Source: UBA5078 sp964538025 (GTDB taxonomy: Bacteria > Pseudomonadota > Gammaproteobacteria > Pseudomonadales > Pseudohongiellaceae). From it: a stretch of DNA of 64,000 nucleotides. Shown in pieces: positions 24,172 through 33,836 of the stretch. The stretch covers positions 1-64,000 of the forward strand of contig CAZICZ010000005.1 in the NCBI GenBank assembly GCA_964538025.1, written 5' to 3'. Within the stretch, counting starts at the first letter, position 1; every line of letters begins with the position of its first letter. The notes below the pieces were generated by a model. That model was not told the origin of the DNA, did no database searches, and worked only from the letters and a program-made list of their open reading frames with translations. Made by a program: the position numbers and the translations under genes.

Positions 24172-25323
24172 TCACGTTGACCGGGGGGGGCGGGCCAGGA
24201 CGGGATTGGCGTACATACGCAGCAGGTAAGGCCGGATTTTGGGGTCGGCGTCCTGCACGCGGGCGAGAAACCGTGCGCGACTGTCGGCCGCTGCCGCAGA
24301 CCCGCCGGACGCGGGAATCGCCTGCCCCTCGGGATCACTCTCAGGTTCAGACTCCCGCAATAATTCAAGGGCGAGATAGTTGGTTTCCTGCAGAAGGTAA
24401 TTGGACAGCACCTGCGCATCGATCTGCGCCACGGCCTCGTCCACATCATCACTTTCCAGATGAATCTCGTCACCAAAGGCCACATGAACGCGCCCTTTAT
24501 AACCGATCATTCCGGTGACAATGCTGTGGATATCGCTCTTTTCATCTTTTTGATAGGTGCCAAGTTCCGCTTTTTGATAAAGCTCGTCAGATTTCAGCAA
24601 ATCGCACGGATCGAACTCGTAGGAAATAGATACTGGAACAAGGTGTAAAGAATTTATCGCCTCTTTGAATCCATTCTCGCGACGCGCCATCGAAAGCATT
24701 TTCAAGATGGCACTTTCGGTTCGGTCGAGACCATCCTTCGCCCTTCCCTCGCGCTGCGCAATCCAGACGCTGTGACGATTTTCCACCAGATGATGAATGT
24801 AGTCAGACAATTGCATGGACGACTTCAGCAGGTCGCGCCCCTTGAGGGAGCGCTTGACGATAAAGCTCTTGTTCAGGCGCATCAGATCGGTCACAAACGG
24901 GCGCTTCAACAGGTTGTCGCCAATCGCGATATAGACCGTTTCAAATCCCGCATGGAACAGCATGTAATTCACGAAGGCAGGGTCCATCGCGATGTCGCGG
25001 TGATTGCTGATGAACAGATAGGCCTTGTCCCGCGACAGCTTTTCCAGCCCCGAATGCGTCAATTGCGAGGTGGTTTTTTCAATCATCTGGTCCATGTACA
25101 GCGCGATCACTGCCTGCATGGCCTTCACGGTTTCCACGCCGCGCAGTTGTGCGTCGAGCTTGCGCCGGGTGAGCCAGCGGGCGAGCGGAGGCAACAGCGT
25201 ATGCAGTCGGGGAACACCGAAACTGGCAAGGCTTGAGAGGAACTCGTCATTGCGCAGCAGGGCGTCAATGACCGGACGCACTTCCGCGTCGTGATAGGGG
25301 CGAATATCCTGAAACTGGTCCAT
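24172..25323 (-). CDS. Glycerolipid acyltransferase (1-acylglycerol-3-phosphate/PlsB-like)
   Basis: A 383-residue acyltransferase with the acceptor motif N-H-R-D-I-A-M-D (the H-x4-D site, about residue 107), an FIVKR-x-LKGRD segment, an AQREGRAKDG segment and a VPVSISYEFDPCD block, all typical of the PlsC/PlsB superfamily acting on glycerol phosphates at the inner membrane. No signal peptide or transmembrane helix is evident. The C-terminus ends YLLRMYANPVLARPPRST, where the mRNA has a run of eight C close to the stop. I chose the ATG at 25323 (MDQFQDIRPY) over the GTG three codons earlier. The kinase pseudogene starts about 50 bp downstream. Confidence 0.8.
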   Translation of the reverse strand: MDQFQDIRPYHDAEVRPVIDALLRNDEFLSSLASFGVPRLHTLLPPLARWLTRRKLDAQLRGVETVKAMQAVIALYMDQMIEKTTSQLTHSGLEKLSRDKAYLFISNHRDIAMDPAFVNYMLFHAGFETVYIAIGDNLLKRPFVTDLMRLNKSFIVKRSLKGRDLLKSSMQLSDYIHHLVENRHSVWIAQREGRAKDGLDRTESAILKMLSMARRENGFKEAINSLHLVPVSISYEFDPCDLLKSDELYQKAELGTYQKDEKSDIHSIVTGMIGYKGRVHVAFGDEIHLESDDVDEAVAQIDAQVLSNYLLQETNYLALELLRESEPESDPEGQAIPASGGSAAAADSRARFLARVQDADPKIRPYLLRMYANPVLARPPRST

Positions 25324-25409
25324 AAGAAGCACGCGTTGAATTATCGAAGCGCTGTCTGTGCAGCGAGGCTAACGCACATTCTCTTCCCTGGACCGTGCGG
25401 GGCGCGATT

Positions 25410-27236
25410 CTACTGGCTTTGCCCCGCGCCGGCAAATGGACTCCCTTCCTCCGGGGACGCCTCACTGGCCGAGGAAGAGAACTGCAGGGACGCCAGATTG
25501 GCATACAAGGGACTGTCGCGCAGCAGCTGCTGATGGGCACCCTGAGCGACAACCTTGCCCGCCTCCATGACCACGATGCTGTCCACGTTTTTCACCGTCG
25601 CCAGGCGATGCGCAATGATCAGGGTCGTGCGGTTCTTCATCAACGAATCCAGGGCCAGCTGGACCTTGCGTTCACTTTCGGCATCCAGCGCGCTGGTGGC
25701 CTCGTCCAGCAACAGGATCGGGGCATTCTTGAGAATGGCGCGCGCAATGGCGATGCGCTGTTTCTGCCCACCGGAGAGCCGTATACCCGACTCCCCGAGG
25801 AAGCTGTCATAGCCTTGCGGGAGCGCCTCGATGAAGTCGCTGGCATACGCAGCCCGTGCGGCCTCCATGACCTCGTCGTCGGTGGCATCGGGACGACCAT
25901 AGCGAATATTGTCCCGCACATTGCCGGTGAACATGGCGGGCATCTGCGAGACGATGGCAATCTTGCTGCGCAGGCTGTGAAGGTCCAGCGCACGAATGTC
26001 GATTCCGTCCATGCTGATCTGCCCCTCTTGCGGGTCATAGAAGCGCAGCAGCAGTTCAAACAAGGTGGACTTGCCTGCGCCCGAAGGCCCGACAAGAGCC
26101 ACGCTGGTCCCCGCTTTCACCTCGAGATCCAGCCCATCGATGGCCGGCGTGTTGGGGCGCGAGGGGTAGTGGAAACGCAGACCGCTCACGCGGATATCGC
26201 CGCGGAAATCCTCGCTGAAGGCAACGGGGTGCGACGGCGAGACGATGTCACTTTTTGCGTGCAGCAGTTCCATCAGGCGCTCGGTGGCCCCTGCCGCGCG
26301 CTGCAAATCCCCGACGACCTGACTGATGGCGCCCACTGCCGAGGCCACAATCACGGCATAGACGACAAACGCCGTCAGTTCTCCCGCCGAGAGTCGGCCG
26401 TTGATCACGTCCTGCCCTCCCGACCAGATCATGGCCGCCACCGCTCCGAACACCAGCGTGATCACGACCGTGATCAGCACGGATCGTGACCAGATGCGCG
26501 CCAGGGCGACGCGAAACGCCTTTTCCACGTGGTCCTCGAACGCCTTTTCGTTCGCGCCCTGCTGGTTATAGGCCTGCACCGTCTTGATGTGTTGAATGCT
26601 CTCGCCCACATAGGCACCGACGTTGGCGATCTCGTCCTGCGAGCTGCGGGAGAGCAGCCGCACGCGGCGCCCAAAGATCATGATCGGCCCAATCACCAGG
26701 GGGATGCACAGCATGACGATGCTGGTGAGCTTGGGGTTGGTGATGAACAGGAAGACGGTGCCCCCGATCATCATCAGCAGATTGCGCAGCGCCACCGACA
26801 CGGAGGACCCGATCACGGTCTGCAGCAAGGTGGTATCAGTCGTGATACGGGACTGGATCTCCCCGCTGAGGTTTTCCTCGAAATACCCTGGATGCAGGGA
26901 CATCAGGTGCGTGAACACGGCAGTGCGGATATCGGCCGTCACTCGCTCCCCCAGCCAGGACACCCAGTAGAACCGCGCAAAGGTGCCGAAGGCCTGCACC
27001 ACCGCCACGACGAAAAACCCGGCAATGGCGAGCCCCAGGGATTCACTGGACCCGGCGACGAAGCCCACATCCACGATGACCCGCACAAACTGCACGAGGG
27101 CAAGCGACACCGTCGCCGTGAAAATCAGTGCCACCGTTGCCAGGGCAATCTGCTTCTTGTAAGGCCGCAGAAACACAAAGGATTTGCGCAGGCTGGAGAT
27201 GGCGGAGACGCCGGATTTCGAGGGAGTGTCGCTCAT
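25410..27236 (-). CDS. MsbA-like ABC exporter (fused membrane and ATPase domains)
   Basis: A 608-residue half-transporter. Six membrane helices (about 30-320, starting FLRPYKKQIALATVALIF) are followed by the ATPase domain with Walker A GPSGAGKST, Q-loop VSQMPAMFTG, signature RLSGGQKQRIAIARA, Walker B ILLLDEATSALD and H-loop IAHRLATV. It forms a homodimer in the inner membrane and exports a lipid or hydrophobic compound; the substrate cannot be read from sequence. It resembles the MsbA-related exporter family rather than canonical MsbA, and there is no lpxK neighbour. The C-terminal 20 residues are Ser/Glu-rich. Confidence 0.88.
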   Translation of the reverse strand: MSDTPSKSGVSAISSLRKSFVFLRPYKKQIALATVALIFTATVSLALVQFVRVIVDVGFVAGSSESLGLAIAGFFVVAVVQAFGTFARFYWVSWLGERVTADIRTAVFTHLMSLHPGYFEENLSGEIQSRITTDTTLLQTVIGSSVSVALRNLLMMIGGTVFLFITNPKLTSIVMLCIPLVIGPIMIFGRRVRLLSRSSQDEIANVGAYVGESIQHIKTVQAYNQQGANEKAFEDHVEKAFRVALARIWSRSVLITVVITLVFGAVAAMIWSGGQDVINGRLSAGELTAFVVYAVIVASAVGAISQVVGDLQRAAGATERLMELLHAKSDIVSPSHPVAFSEDFRGDIRVSGLRFHYPSRPNTPAIDGLDLEVKAGTSVALVGPSGAGKSTLFELLLRFYDPQEGQISMDGIDIRALDLHSLRSKIAIVSQMPAMFTGNVRDNIRYGRPDATDDEVMEAARAAYASDFIEALPQGYDSFLGESGIRLSGGQKQRIAIARAILKNAPILLLDEATSALDAESERKVQLALDSLMKNRTTLIIAHRLATVKNVDSIVVMEAGKVVAQGAHQQLLRDSPLYANLASLQFSSSASEASPEEGSPFAGAGQSQ

Positions 27237-27308
27237 AGGGAGTTCTCACAATTCGCGGGGAAAGTCATCAGGTTGGGCCGGTCGCAGTGAAACACAAGGG
27301 CGTCATGT

Positions 27309-28766
27309 TCATGCCGGCGTTTGGGCAAGAATTTCCTGAGCATAGCGCTCCAGTTCCTCCAGAAGGACGGCAGCCTCCGGCGTTAGTCCCTCGGCGCGCA
27401 GCCGCGCGATTTCGGCGAAGAACTCCGCCTCGCTGGCCCCTGCGCCCCGCTGCTGCGCCGGACGTCGAATGCTCTGTCGGCACAGGGCTGCCCAGCGTGC
27501 CTGTTCTTCGGCCAGCAGGCTGCCTGGGAAATTACGCGCCCGGTAGCGAAACAGCATCTCCTCCAGGCGGTTGTCCACAAACGCGGTGGGCCAGACGCTG
27601 AGTTCCGATGGGCTGGCGCTGCGGATCTGCGCCATGGCCTGTTTGTCCTGCACCCCGAAGAATCCGCCGCCATACAACTGGAAATCGGGGTTTTGCTCGC
27701 CGGGCTCCCCCTCTGCCCCGGAGTCGAAGGCCGAGGCAAGCCGGGCAATGGCCTCCGGGTTGTCGATCACGGATTGCCAATACTCCTGTGCCTTCGCCAT
27801 GTCGATCCCGTAACGCTGCGCCAGTGGCGGGGTCAGCAGGGCGCTGCTGGCGACGACGGGACAGCGGTTCACGTGGAGCACCTTGACGGGTATGCGCGCC
27901 TCTCCCCGCGCGTCCAGCTCGCTGCGTGGGGAAAACAGGCGCTGCTGCATCTGCTCGCGTGTCAGGGACATCCAGGAGGCGGGGTCCTCCCGCAGATCCA
28001 GCACCAGCACGCCGTTCTTGTCGCGGGGGTGTCGCGTCAGGGGGGCAACCAGTGCCAGGCTTCCGAGGGCCGCAGGATACATCGACGACACATGAAGCAC
28101 GGGCGTCTTGCGCACGATGTCGAGTTGCTCCATGACCTTGTGCTTGTCCCGTAGCGCGTAGACATAGGCATAAAGGCGGGGCTGCTTGTCACGGATCAGG
28201 CGTGCCATGGACAGGGTGGCCATGACGTCCGACAGCGCATCGTGGGCGGCGTCATGGGCGATCCCGTTAGCCTGCGTCAGCGCCTCCAAGCGAAACGAGG
28301 GAGCCCCATCCTCGTGCGTGGGCCAGACAATTCCCTCGGGACGCAGCGCGCAACACAGGCGCACCATGTCGATGATGTCCCAGCGCGAATTGCCGTTTTT
28401 CCATTCCCGCTCGTAGGCATCGTAGAAATTGCGGTACAGCAGCTGACGGGTCAGCTCGTCGTCAAAACGCAGGCTGTTGTAGCCGCTGACACAGGTTTGC
28501 GGCACGCTGAATTCGCGATGGATGGCGGCAATGAAGGCATTCTCCGGCAGCCCCTCGGCCAACGCCTTTTGCGGCGTGATGCCGGTGATCAGACAGGCCA
28601 TGGGGTGCGGGAGCATATCGGGCGCCGGCTGGCAGTACAGCACAAGCGGATCGCCCACGATGTTCAGGTCTTCGTCCGTGCGCAAGCCGGCAAACTGGGA
28701 GGCGCGGTCCCGGCGCGGGTCTGCGCCGAAGGTTTCATAGTCATGCCAGTAAATCGAATTTGCCAA
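27309..28766 (-). CDS. sbcB: Exodeoxyribonuclease I
   Basis: Single-strand 3'-5' exonuclease used in recombination and mismatch repair. DEDD-type motifs are present: WHDYETFG (Asp/Glu), GYNSLRFDDE, and NGIAHDAAHDALSDV, followed by the SH3-like and helical C-terminal regions (NYRARNFPGSLL in E. coli style). I place the start at TTG 28766 because GGGGAGAGG lies 3-11 nt upstream and it gives MANSIYWHDYETFG, the usual family beginning; an ATG at 28805 adds 13 residues but has no ribosome site. The protein is then 485 residues. Divergent from pyrB. Confidence 0.92.
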   Translation of the reverse strand: MANSIYWHDYETFGADPRRDRASQFAGLRTDEDLNIVGDPLVLYCQPAPDMLPHPMACLITGITPQKALAEGLPENAFIAAIHREFSVPQTCVSGYNSLRFDDELTRQLLYRNFYDAYEREWKNGNSRWDIIDMVRLCCALRPEGIVWPTHEDGAPSFRLEALTQANGIAHDAAHDALSDVMATLSMARLIRDKQPRLYAYVYALRDKHKVMEQLDIVRKTPVLHVSSMYPAALGSLALVAPLTRHPRDKNGVLVLDLREDPASWMSLTREQMQQRLFSPRSELDARGEARIPVKVLHVNRCPVVASSALLTPPLAQRYGIDMAKAQEYWQSVIDNPEAIARLASAFDSGAEGEPGEQNPDFQLYGGGFFGVQDKQAMAQIRSASPSELSVWPTAFVDNRLEEMLFRYRARNFPGSLLAEEQARWAALCRQSIRRPAQQRGAGASEAEFFAEIARLRAEGLTPEAAVLLEELERYAQEILAQTPA

Positions 28767-28906
28767 GAGCCTCTCCCCTGTCGGCGCCTGCGTGCCGAGC
28801 GCCATGGTACAGCAATTTGTGCCGCCAAGATTCCTATGCCGACCTGAATTAGTTTAGTATTTGCCACCGATTCCCTGACTCTCCAAGGACCCTAAGCCAA
28901 CCCCCT

Positions 28907-29920
28907 ATGCAATTCCCAGGCGCCCATATTCTCAGTGTCAACCAATTCGAACTGCCCGATGTCGAACGCGTCTTCAATGTGGCCGACAGCATGGTGCCCT
29001 ACGCGCACCGTGAACGCATGACCAAGGTGCTCGATGGCGCCATTCTCGGCAACATGTTCTTTGAGCCCAGCACTCGCACGCGCCTGAGCTTTGGCTGCGC
29101 ATTCAATCTTCTGGGAGGCGAGGTGCGCGAGACGACGGATGTCAAAACCTCGTCCATTTCCAAGGGCGAATCGCTGTACGACACAGCACGGGTCATCAGC
29201 GGCTACAACGACATCATCGTCATGCGGCATCCGCAGGCAGGGTCCGTCGCGGAATTTGCCAAGGCCAGCCGGGTGCCGGTGATCAACGGCGGCGATGGCC
29301 CCAACGAACATCCCAGTCAGGCGCTGCTGGACCTGTACACGATCCGCAAGGAACTGGCGAGCAGCGGCAAGGACATCGACGGCATGCACATCGCCATGGT
29401 GGGCGATCTCAAGCACGGCCGCACCGTGCATTCCCTCTCGCAGCTGATCCAGCTCTACCGCAACATCCAGTTCACCCTGATATCCCCGAAAGAGTTGTGC
29501 ATGCCCGAGGAAATCGTGGAGGAACTGCGCCGTCAGGGCCACACGGTGATCGAGACGGAAGACATGGAACAGGGGCTGGTGGGCAATGATACGGTCTACC
29601 TGACCCGTATTCAGGAGGAGCGCTTCAACAGCAAAATGGAGGCGGACATTTACCGGGGCCGGTTCCGCCTCAACGAGGCAATCTACACCCGCTACTGCCA
29701 ACCTCGCACCGTCATCATGCACCCGCTGCCACGGGACTCCCGCGAGGATGCCAATGAGCTGGACAACGACTTGAACCAACATCCGAATCTCGCGATTTTT
29801 CGCCAGACCGACAATGGCGTCCTGGTGCGCATGGCCTTGTTCGCGCTGACCCTGGATGTCTGCGAGCAGATCCACAAGAGTGCCCGGGAAGTGAACTGGT
29901 ATACCGAAAGACGCTTCTAG
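28907..29920 (+). CDS. pyrB: Aspartate carbamoyltransferase, catalytic chain
   Basis: Second step of pyrimidine synthesis. The 337-residue protein shows the carbamoyl-phosphate loop FFEPSTRTRLSFG, the KGESLYDTARV segment (80s loop), NGGDGPNEHPSQALLDLYTI, and the 240s-loop equivalents with MHPLPRDS near the end. It is about 25 residues longer than E. coli PyrB, as in several marine gammaproteobacteria; no pyrI regulatory chain follows, so it may lack that allosteric control or find PyrI elsewhere. AAGGA lies rather far (about 18 nt) upstream of the ATG. pilU follows after 28 bp. Confidence 0.95.
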   Translation: MQFPGAHILSVNQFELPDVERVFNVADSMVPYAHRERMTKVLDGAILGNMFFEPSTRTRLSFGCAFNLLGGEVRETTDVKTSSISKGESLYDTARVISGYNDIIVMRHPQAGSVAEFAKASRVPVINGGDGPNEHPSQALLDLYTIRKELASSGKDIDGMHIAMVGDLKHGRTVHSLSQLIQLYRNIQFTLISPKELCMPEEIVEELRRQGHTVIETEDMEQGLVGNDTVYLTRIQEERFNSKMEADIYRGRFRLNEAIYTRYCQPRTVIMHPLPRDSREDANELDNDLNQHPNLAIFRQTDNGVLVRMALFALTLDVCEQIHKSAREVNWYTERRF

Positions 29921-29948
29921 CCACCCGCCAACCACAAGGATATCGACG

Positions 29949-31088
29949 ATGGGATTCAAAGATCTTCTGCGCATCATGATTCAAAAAGACGGATCCGATT
30001 TGTTTCTGACCACCGGCGCGCCGCCCAGCATGAAGGCCTATGGCAAGTTGGTCCCCATGTCCAATCAGGTCCTGCCCCCCGGCGCCGTGAAGCAGATCGC
30101 CTACCAGATCATGACGCCCGAGCAGATCAAGGAATTCGAAAAAAGCCCGGAGATGAATCTCGCGATTTCGGATCCCGAAATCGGCCGTTTCCGTGTCAAT
30201 ATTTTTCAGCAGCGCGGTCAGCTGGCCATCGTCGCGCGGAACATCAAGACCGACATTCCCAGCTGGCAGACACTCGGCTTGCCCGAGATTCTCACCAAAC
30301 TGATCATGCAAAAACGCGGGCTGATCCTTTTTGTGGGCGGCACGGGCTCCGGCAAATCCACCTCACTTGCCGCCCTGATTGACTACCGCAATACCAACAG
30401 CGATGGCCACATCATCACCATCGAGGACCCCGTGGAATTTGTGCACCAGCACAAAAAATCCATCATCAACCAGCGCGAAGTCGGCGTCGACACCAAGAGC
30501 TACGAAGATGCGCTGAAGAATACGTTGCGCCAGGCACCGGACGTGATCCTGATTGGCGAAATCCGCAGCCAGGAAACCATGGAGCATGCGCTGGCGTTCG
30601 CGGAAACCGGGCATCTCTGTCTGTCCACGCTGCACGCAAACAACGCCAACCAGGCGCTGGACCGCATCATCAACTTCTTCCCGGAGGAGCGCCACAAGCA
30701 ACTCTTTATGGATCTGTCCCTCAACCTGCAGGGCTTTGTGTCGCAGCGGCTGATCCCTACCGTGGACGGCAAGCGCGCCGCTGCAATCGAGATTCTGCTT
30801 GGCACGCCGCGCGTGTGCGATCTGATCAAGCAGGGCAAGGTCGACGAGATCAAGGAAGTCATGGAGAAGTCCGAGAACCAGGGCATGAAGACCTTCGACT
30901 CCGCCCTCTTCGATCTGTACAAGGCGGGCAAGATCACGCTGGAAGAAGCCCTCAAAAACGCCGACTCCAAAAACAACCTGCGGCTCAAGATTCAGCTCTC
31001 CGAAGGCACTGGCAAAGGCGAGGACGAAGATTCCGCCCTCGGCGGTCTGTCGCTGCAACCCAAGGACGATTCCGGGCGGGGGCACTGA
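29949..31088 (+). CDS. pilU: Twitching motility ATPase PilU
   Basis: Hexameric retraction ATPase accessory to PilT in type IV pili. The 379-residue protein begins MGFKDLLRIMIQKDGSDLFLTTGAPPS, the PilU-type start. Motifs: Walker A GGTGSGKST (about residue 130), Asp box IITIEDPVEFVHQH, Walker B VILIGEIRSQETMEHALAFAETGHLCLSTLHANNANQ, and the C-terminal QGMKTFDSALFDLYKAGKITLEEAL. The length and HQHKKSIINQREVG sequence favour PilU over PilT. No pilT is adjacent in this window. AAGGATATCGACG precedes the ATG; mtfA follows after 10 bp. Confidence 0.93.
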   Translation: MGFKDLLRIMIQKDGSDLFLTTGAPPSMKAYGKLVPMSNQVLPPGAVKQIAYQIMTPEQIKEFEKSPEMNLAISDPEIGRFRVNIFQQRGQLAIVARNIKTDIPSWQTLGLPEILTKLIMQKRGLILFVGGTGSGKSTSLAALIDYRNTNSDGHIITIEDPVEFVHQHKKSIINQREVGVDTKSYEDALKNTLRQAPDVILIGEIRSQETMEHALAFAETGHLCLSTLHANNANQALDRIINFFPEERHKQLFMDLSLNLQGFVSQRLIPTVDGKRAAAIEILLGTPRVCDLIKQGKVDEIKEVMEKSENQGMKTFDSALFDLYKAGKITLEEALKNADSKNNLRLKIQLSEGTGKGEDEDSALGGLSLQPKDDSGRGH

Positions 31089-31098
31089 CGCCAAACCC

Positions 31099-31950
31099 AT
31101 GGACCTGCAAAGCATTCTCTGGCTGGTCGCGCTGTGGAGCCTGGTGCTTGCGGTCGCGCTGTGGCTGTTCGTGTACCCGCGCTACCGGCGCAAGCAGATA
31201 GATGCCTCTCCCTTCCCCGCCGCGTGGTTGCAACTTCTGCGTCGCAACCTGCCGGTCTATAAACGGATGTGGCCGGATCAGCAACGCGAATTGCGCCAGC
31301 TGATCAAACGCTTTCTGGACACCAAGGATTTCGTCGGATGCGCGGGACAGACCATCGATGACACCGTGCGCGTCACCATCGCCGCCCATGCCTGCCTTCT
31401 GCTTGTGGGACGTCCGACCCTTGAATATCAGGATTTGCGCAGCATTCTCGTGTACCCCACCGGGTTTCGCGTCGCCCACGATAGTCACGATGAATTTGGA
31501 CTGGTGACCGAAGACGAACACTTCCTGATTGGCGAATCCTGGAGTAATGGCAAGGTGATTCTTGCCTGGGACAGCGTGCAGCGCAGCGTGAGAAATTTTT
31601 CCGATGGCGAGAATGTGGTGCTGCACGAATTTGCGCATCAGCTCGACCATGAATCGGGGGTGACCAATGGCGCCCCCCTGCTCTACAACAAAGGGGCGTA
31701 CGGCGACTGGGCACGCATTTTCTCAGCAGAATTCGCAAAACTGCAGGAGGAGAGCGCCACGGACAACGCCTCACTGATCGACCACTACGGCGCCAGCAAT
31801 CCCGCTGAATTTTTTGCGGTGGTGACGGAGACGTTTTACGAGCGTCCCTATGAACTCGCCAGCCGTCATCTGGCGCTGTTTGAGGAACTGAAATCCTACT
31901 ACCGGGTGGACCCGCGCGAATGGCAAGCGGCCCCCGGGGCGAGACTCTGA
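31099..31950 (+). CDS. mtfA: MtfA-family zinc peptidase
   Basis: A 283-residue M90-type metallopeptidase with the zinc motif HEFAHQLDHESG (about residue 178) and a downstream glutamate region NPAEFFAVVTETFYERP that supplies the third ligand. Unlike E. coli MtfA it has a short N-terminal membrane anchor (LWLVALWSLVLAVALWLFVYP-like). E. coli MtfA binds the repressor Mlc and controls glucose PTS genes; no Mlc or PTS gene is seen here, so the partner is unknown. Tightly packed with pilU and rsuA. Confidence 0.85.
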   Translation: MDLQSILWLVALWSLVLAVALWLFVYPRYRRKQIDASPFPAAWLQLLRRNLPVYKRMWPDQQRELRQLIKRFLDTKDFVGCAGQTIDDTVRVTIAAHACLLLVGRPTLEYQDLRSILVYPTGFRVAHDSHDEFGLVTEDEHFLIGESWSNGKVILAWDSVQRSVRNFSDGENVVLHEFAHQLDHESGVTNGAPLLYNKGAYGDWARIFSAEFAKLQEESATDNASLIDHYGASNPAEFFAVVTETFYERPYELASRHLALFEELKSYYRVDPREWQAAPGARL

Positions 31951-31952
31951 CG

Positions 31953-32648
31953 ATGCGTCTAGACAAATACATCAGCCACGCGACGGGGATGCCCCGCGAT
32001 CACAGCAAGCGTGCCGTGCGCAACAAACGGGTGACGGTCAATGGTGAGGTCGTCAAGAGTGCGGCGCATCACGTGGCCGATACCGACCGCGTGTGCCTCG
32101 ATGAGGACCTTTTGTCCCTGCCCCAGCCGCGCTATCTGATGCTGCACAAACCGGCCGGTGTGGTCTGTGCCACAGAGGACGGCGATCATCCCATCGTGCT
32201 GGACCTGCTCAACGGCCTCGACCCAGGCGGTCTGGCCATCGCCGGTCGCCTGGATATCGACACCACCGGTCTGGTGCTGATCAGCGACGATGGCCAGTGG
32301 TTGCATCGGGTGAGCGCCCCACGCCACCAGCACAGCAAGGTGTACCGCGCCACGCTGCACGCGCCGCTCGATGACGAGACCATCGCCCGCTTTGCCCAGG
32401 GGTTGCTGCTCAAGGGCGAGGACAAACCCACGGCTCCCGCGCGCTGCGTCCGGCTGGGGGAATGCGAGGCGGAGGTGACGCTCAGCGAAGGACGCTATCA
32501 TCAGGTGAAACGCATGTTTGCCGCCTGCGGTAATCACGTGCTCCGCCTGCACAGACACCAGATCGGAAGCGTCGTGCTCGACGAACACCTGGCGCCCGGC
32601 GAATTCAGACCATTGACCCACGAGGAAATTGAGAGTTTCCAACCATGA
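31953..32648 (+). CDS. rsuA: 16S rRNA pseudouridine(516) synthase
   Basis: Isomerises U516 of 16S rRNA. A 231-residue enzyme with an N-terminal S4 domain (MRLDKYISHATGMPRDHSKRAVRNKRVTVNG) and the RsuA/RluB catalytic domain with GRLDIDTTGLVLISDDG, where the second Asp of RLDIDT is the nucleophile, plus LSEGRYHQVKRMFAACG. The ATG at 31953 starts the S4 domain and lies 2 bp after the mtfA stop. It overlaps the next gene by 4 bp (ATGA). Confidence 0.92.
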   Translation: MRLDKYISHATGMPRDHSKRAVRNKRVTVNGEVVKSAAHHVADTDRVCLDEDLLSLPQPRYLMLHKPAGVVCATEDGDHPIVLDLLNGLDPGGLAIAGRLDIDTTGLVLISDDGQWLHRVSAPRHQHSKVYRATLHAPLDDETIARFAQGLLLKGEDKPTAPARCVRLGECEAEVTLSEGRYHQVKRMFAACGNHVLRLHRHQIGSVVLDEHLAPGEFRPLTHEEIESFQP

Positions 32649-33700
32649 GTATTCATATTGAACATCTGCTCGTTGATCTGCTTGCCAGCCCGGGAGAAGC
32701 CAAGGGACGCGTGTTATGGATCGCCGATGAATCCCTGACAGGAGCGGAATTGCGCGCGCCCCGCCCGGGAGACCATCTCGACGTGCTGACCAATCGCTGC
32801 GACCTCGGTTCTCTTTTGCAGGCCCAGGGCCATCGGGTTCACCTGAGCGATTTCGATCTGGCGGCGCTGCCCGTGGCCGGGTTTCAGGACATTGTGTACC
32901 GCGTCTCCAAGGAACGCCCCGTGGTGAATCACTGCATCAATGCCAGTTTTCTCGCCTTGGCACCGGGCGGGACCCTGCACCTGATAGGCAGCAAGGAGGA
33001 GGGAATCCGCACGCACGGACGCCACGCGGAAGAGGTCTTCGGCACGCCGGAACACGCGAAGAAACGCGGCGACGCCTACCACATCCGCCTGCAGAAACCG
33101 GACACGGACAATGCTCAGGCGCTGACGCTGCTGGACAGCAAGGACTACGGGCATCTGCGGACCTGCACGGTCGGGGATTTCCACTTTGTCAGCAAGCCGG
33201 GTGTTTTCGGCTGGAACAAGGTCGATCGAGGCAGCGCCATGCTCGCGGACTACGTGGTGCAACATCTGGCACGCAAGAAATCGGCAGGCAGCGTGCTCGA
33301 CCTCGGCTGCGGGTATGGGTATCTGTTGCTGGCAACGGCGGCAGTCCCCTTCAGCGCACGGACGGCGACGGACAATAACACCGCTGCCGTGGAGGCTGCG
33401 CGGGCCAGCTTCGCCCGGGCCCAGCTCACGGTAGACGTGCGCCTGGACGATTGCGGGCAGGCACTCTCCGGCCCCTATGACTGGATCCTGTGCAATCCAC
33501 CCTTTCACCAGGGCTTTGATATCAACGGCGCACTGACCGGGAAGTTTCTGGAGCAGATGCGCCGCCTTCTGGCGCCGCAGGGCCGTGCCCTCGTGGTCGT
33601 CAACCAGTTCATTCCGCTAGGGCGGCTCGCTGCGCCCCTGTTTTCGCAAATCGAGCTTGTCAGCCACGAACACGGTTTCAAAGTGCTTTCTCTGGGGTGA
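32645..33700 (+). CDS. RsmC/RlmG-type rRNA guanine-N2 methyltransferase
   Basis: A 351-residue SAM-dependent methyltransferase with two tandem MTS-like halves. The C-terminal half has the SAM site VLDLGCGYGYLLLATA and the catalytic NPPFHQGFD motif of N2-guanine methyltransferases; the N-terminal half is a degenerate copy. This is the architecture of RsmC (16S G1207) and RlmG (23S G1835); motifs alone do not decide between them. The ATGA overlap with rsuA indicates translational coupling in an rRNA-modification operon. Confidence 0.85.
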   Translation: MSIHIEHLLVDLLASPGEAKGRVLWIADESLTGAELRAPRPGDHLDVLTNRCDLGSLLQAQGHRVHLSDFDLAALPVAGFQDIVYRVSKERPVVNHCINASFLALAPGGTLHLIGSKEEGIRTHGRHAEEVFGTPEHAKKRGDAYHIRLQKPDTDNAQALTLLDSKDYGHLRTCTVGDFHFVSKPGVFGWNKVDRGSAMLADYVVQHLARKKSAGSVLDLGCGYGYLLLATAAVPFSARTATDNNTAAVEAARASFARAQLTVDVRLDDCGQALSGPYDWILCNPPFHQGFDINGALTGKFLEQMRRLLAPQGRALVVVNQFIPLGRLAAPLFSQIELVSHEHGFKVLSLG

Positions 33701-33836
33701 TCGAGACTGGACTCAATGCGGCGTCAGGACTATTCTGGCGCTTCTTTTGATCGGTGCGAAAACTCGTGCACGAAAAGACACGCAGTTCATAACAATAACG
33801 TCGTTCGCTGCCCGTCGGGCAAAAAGGAGTACAACC

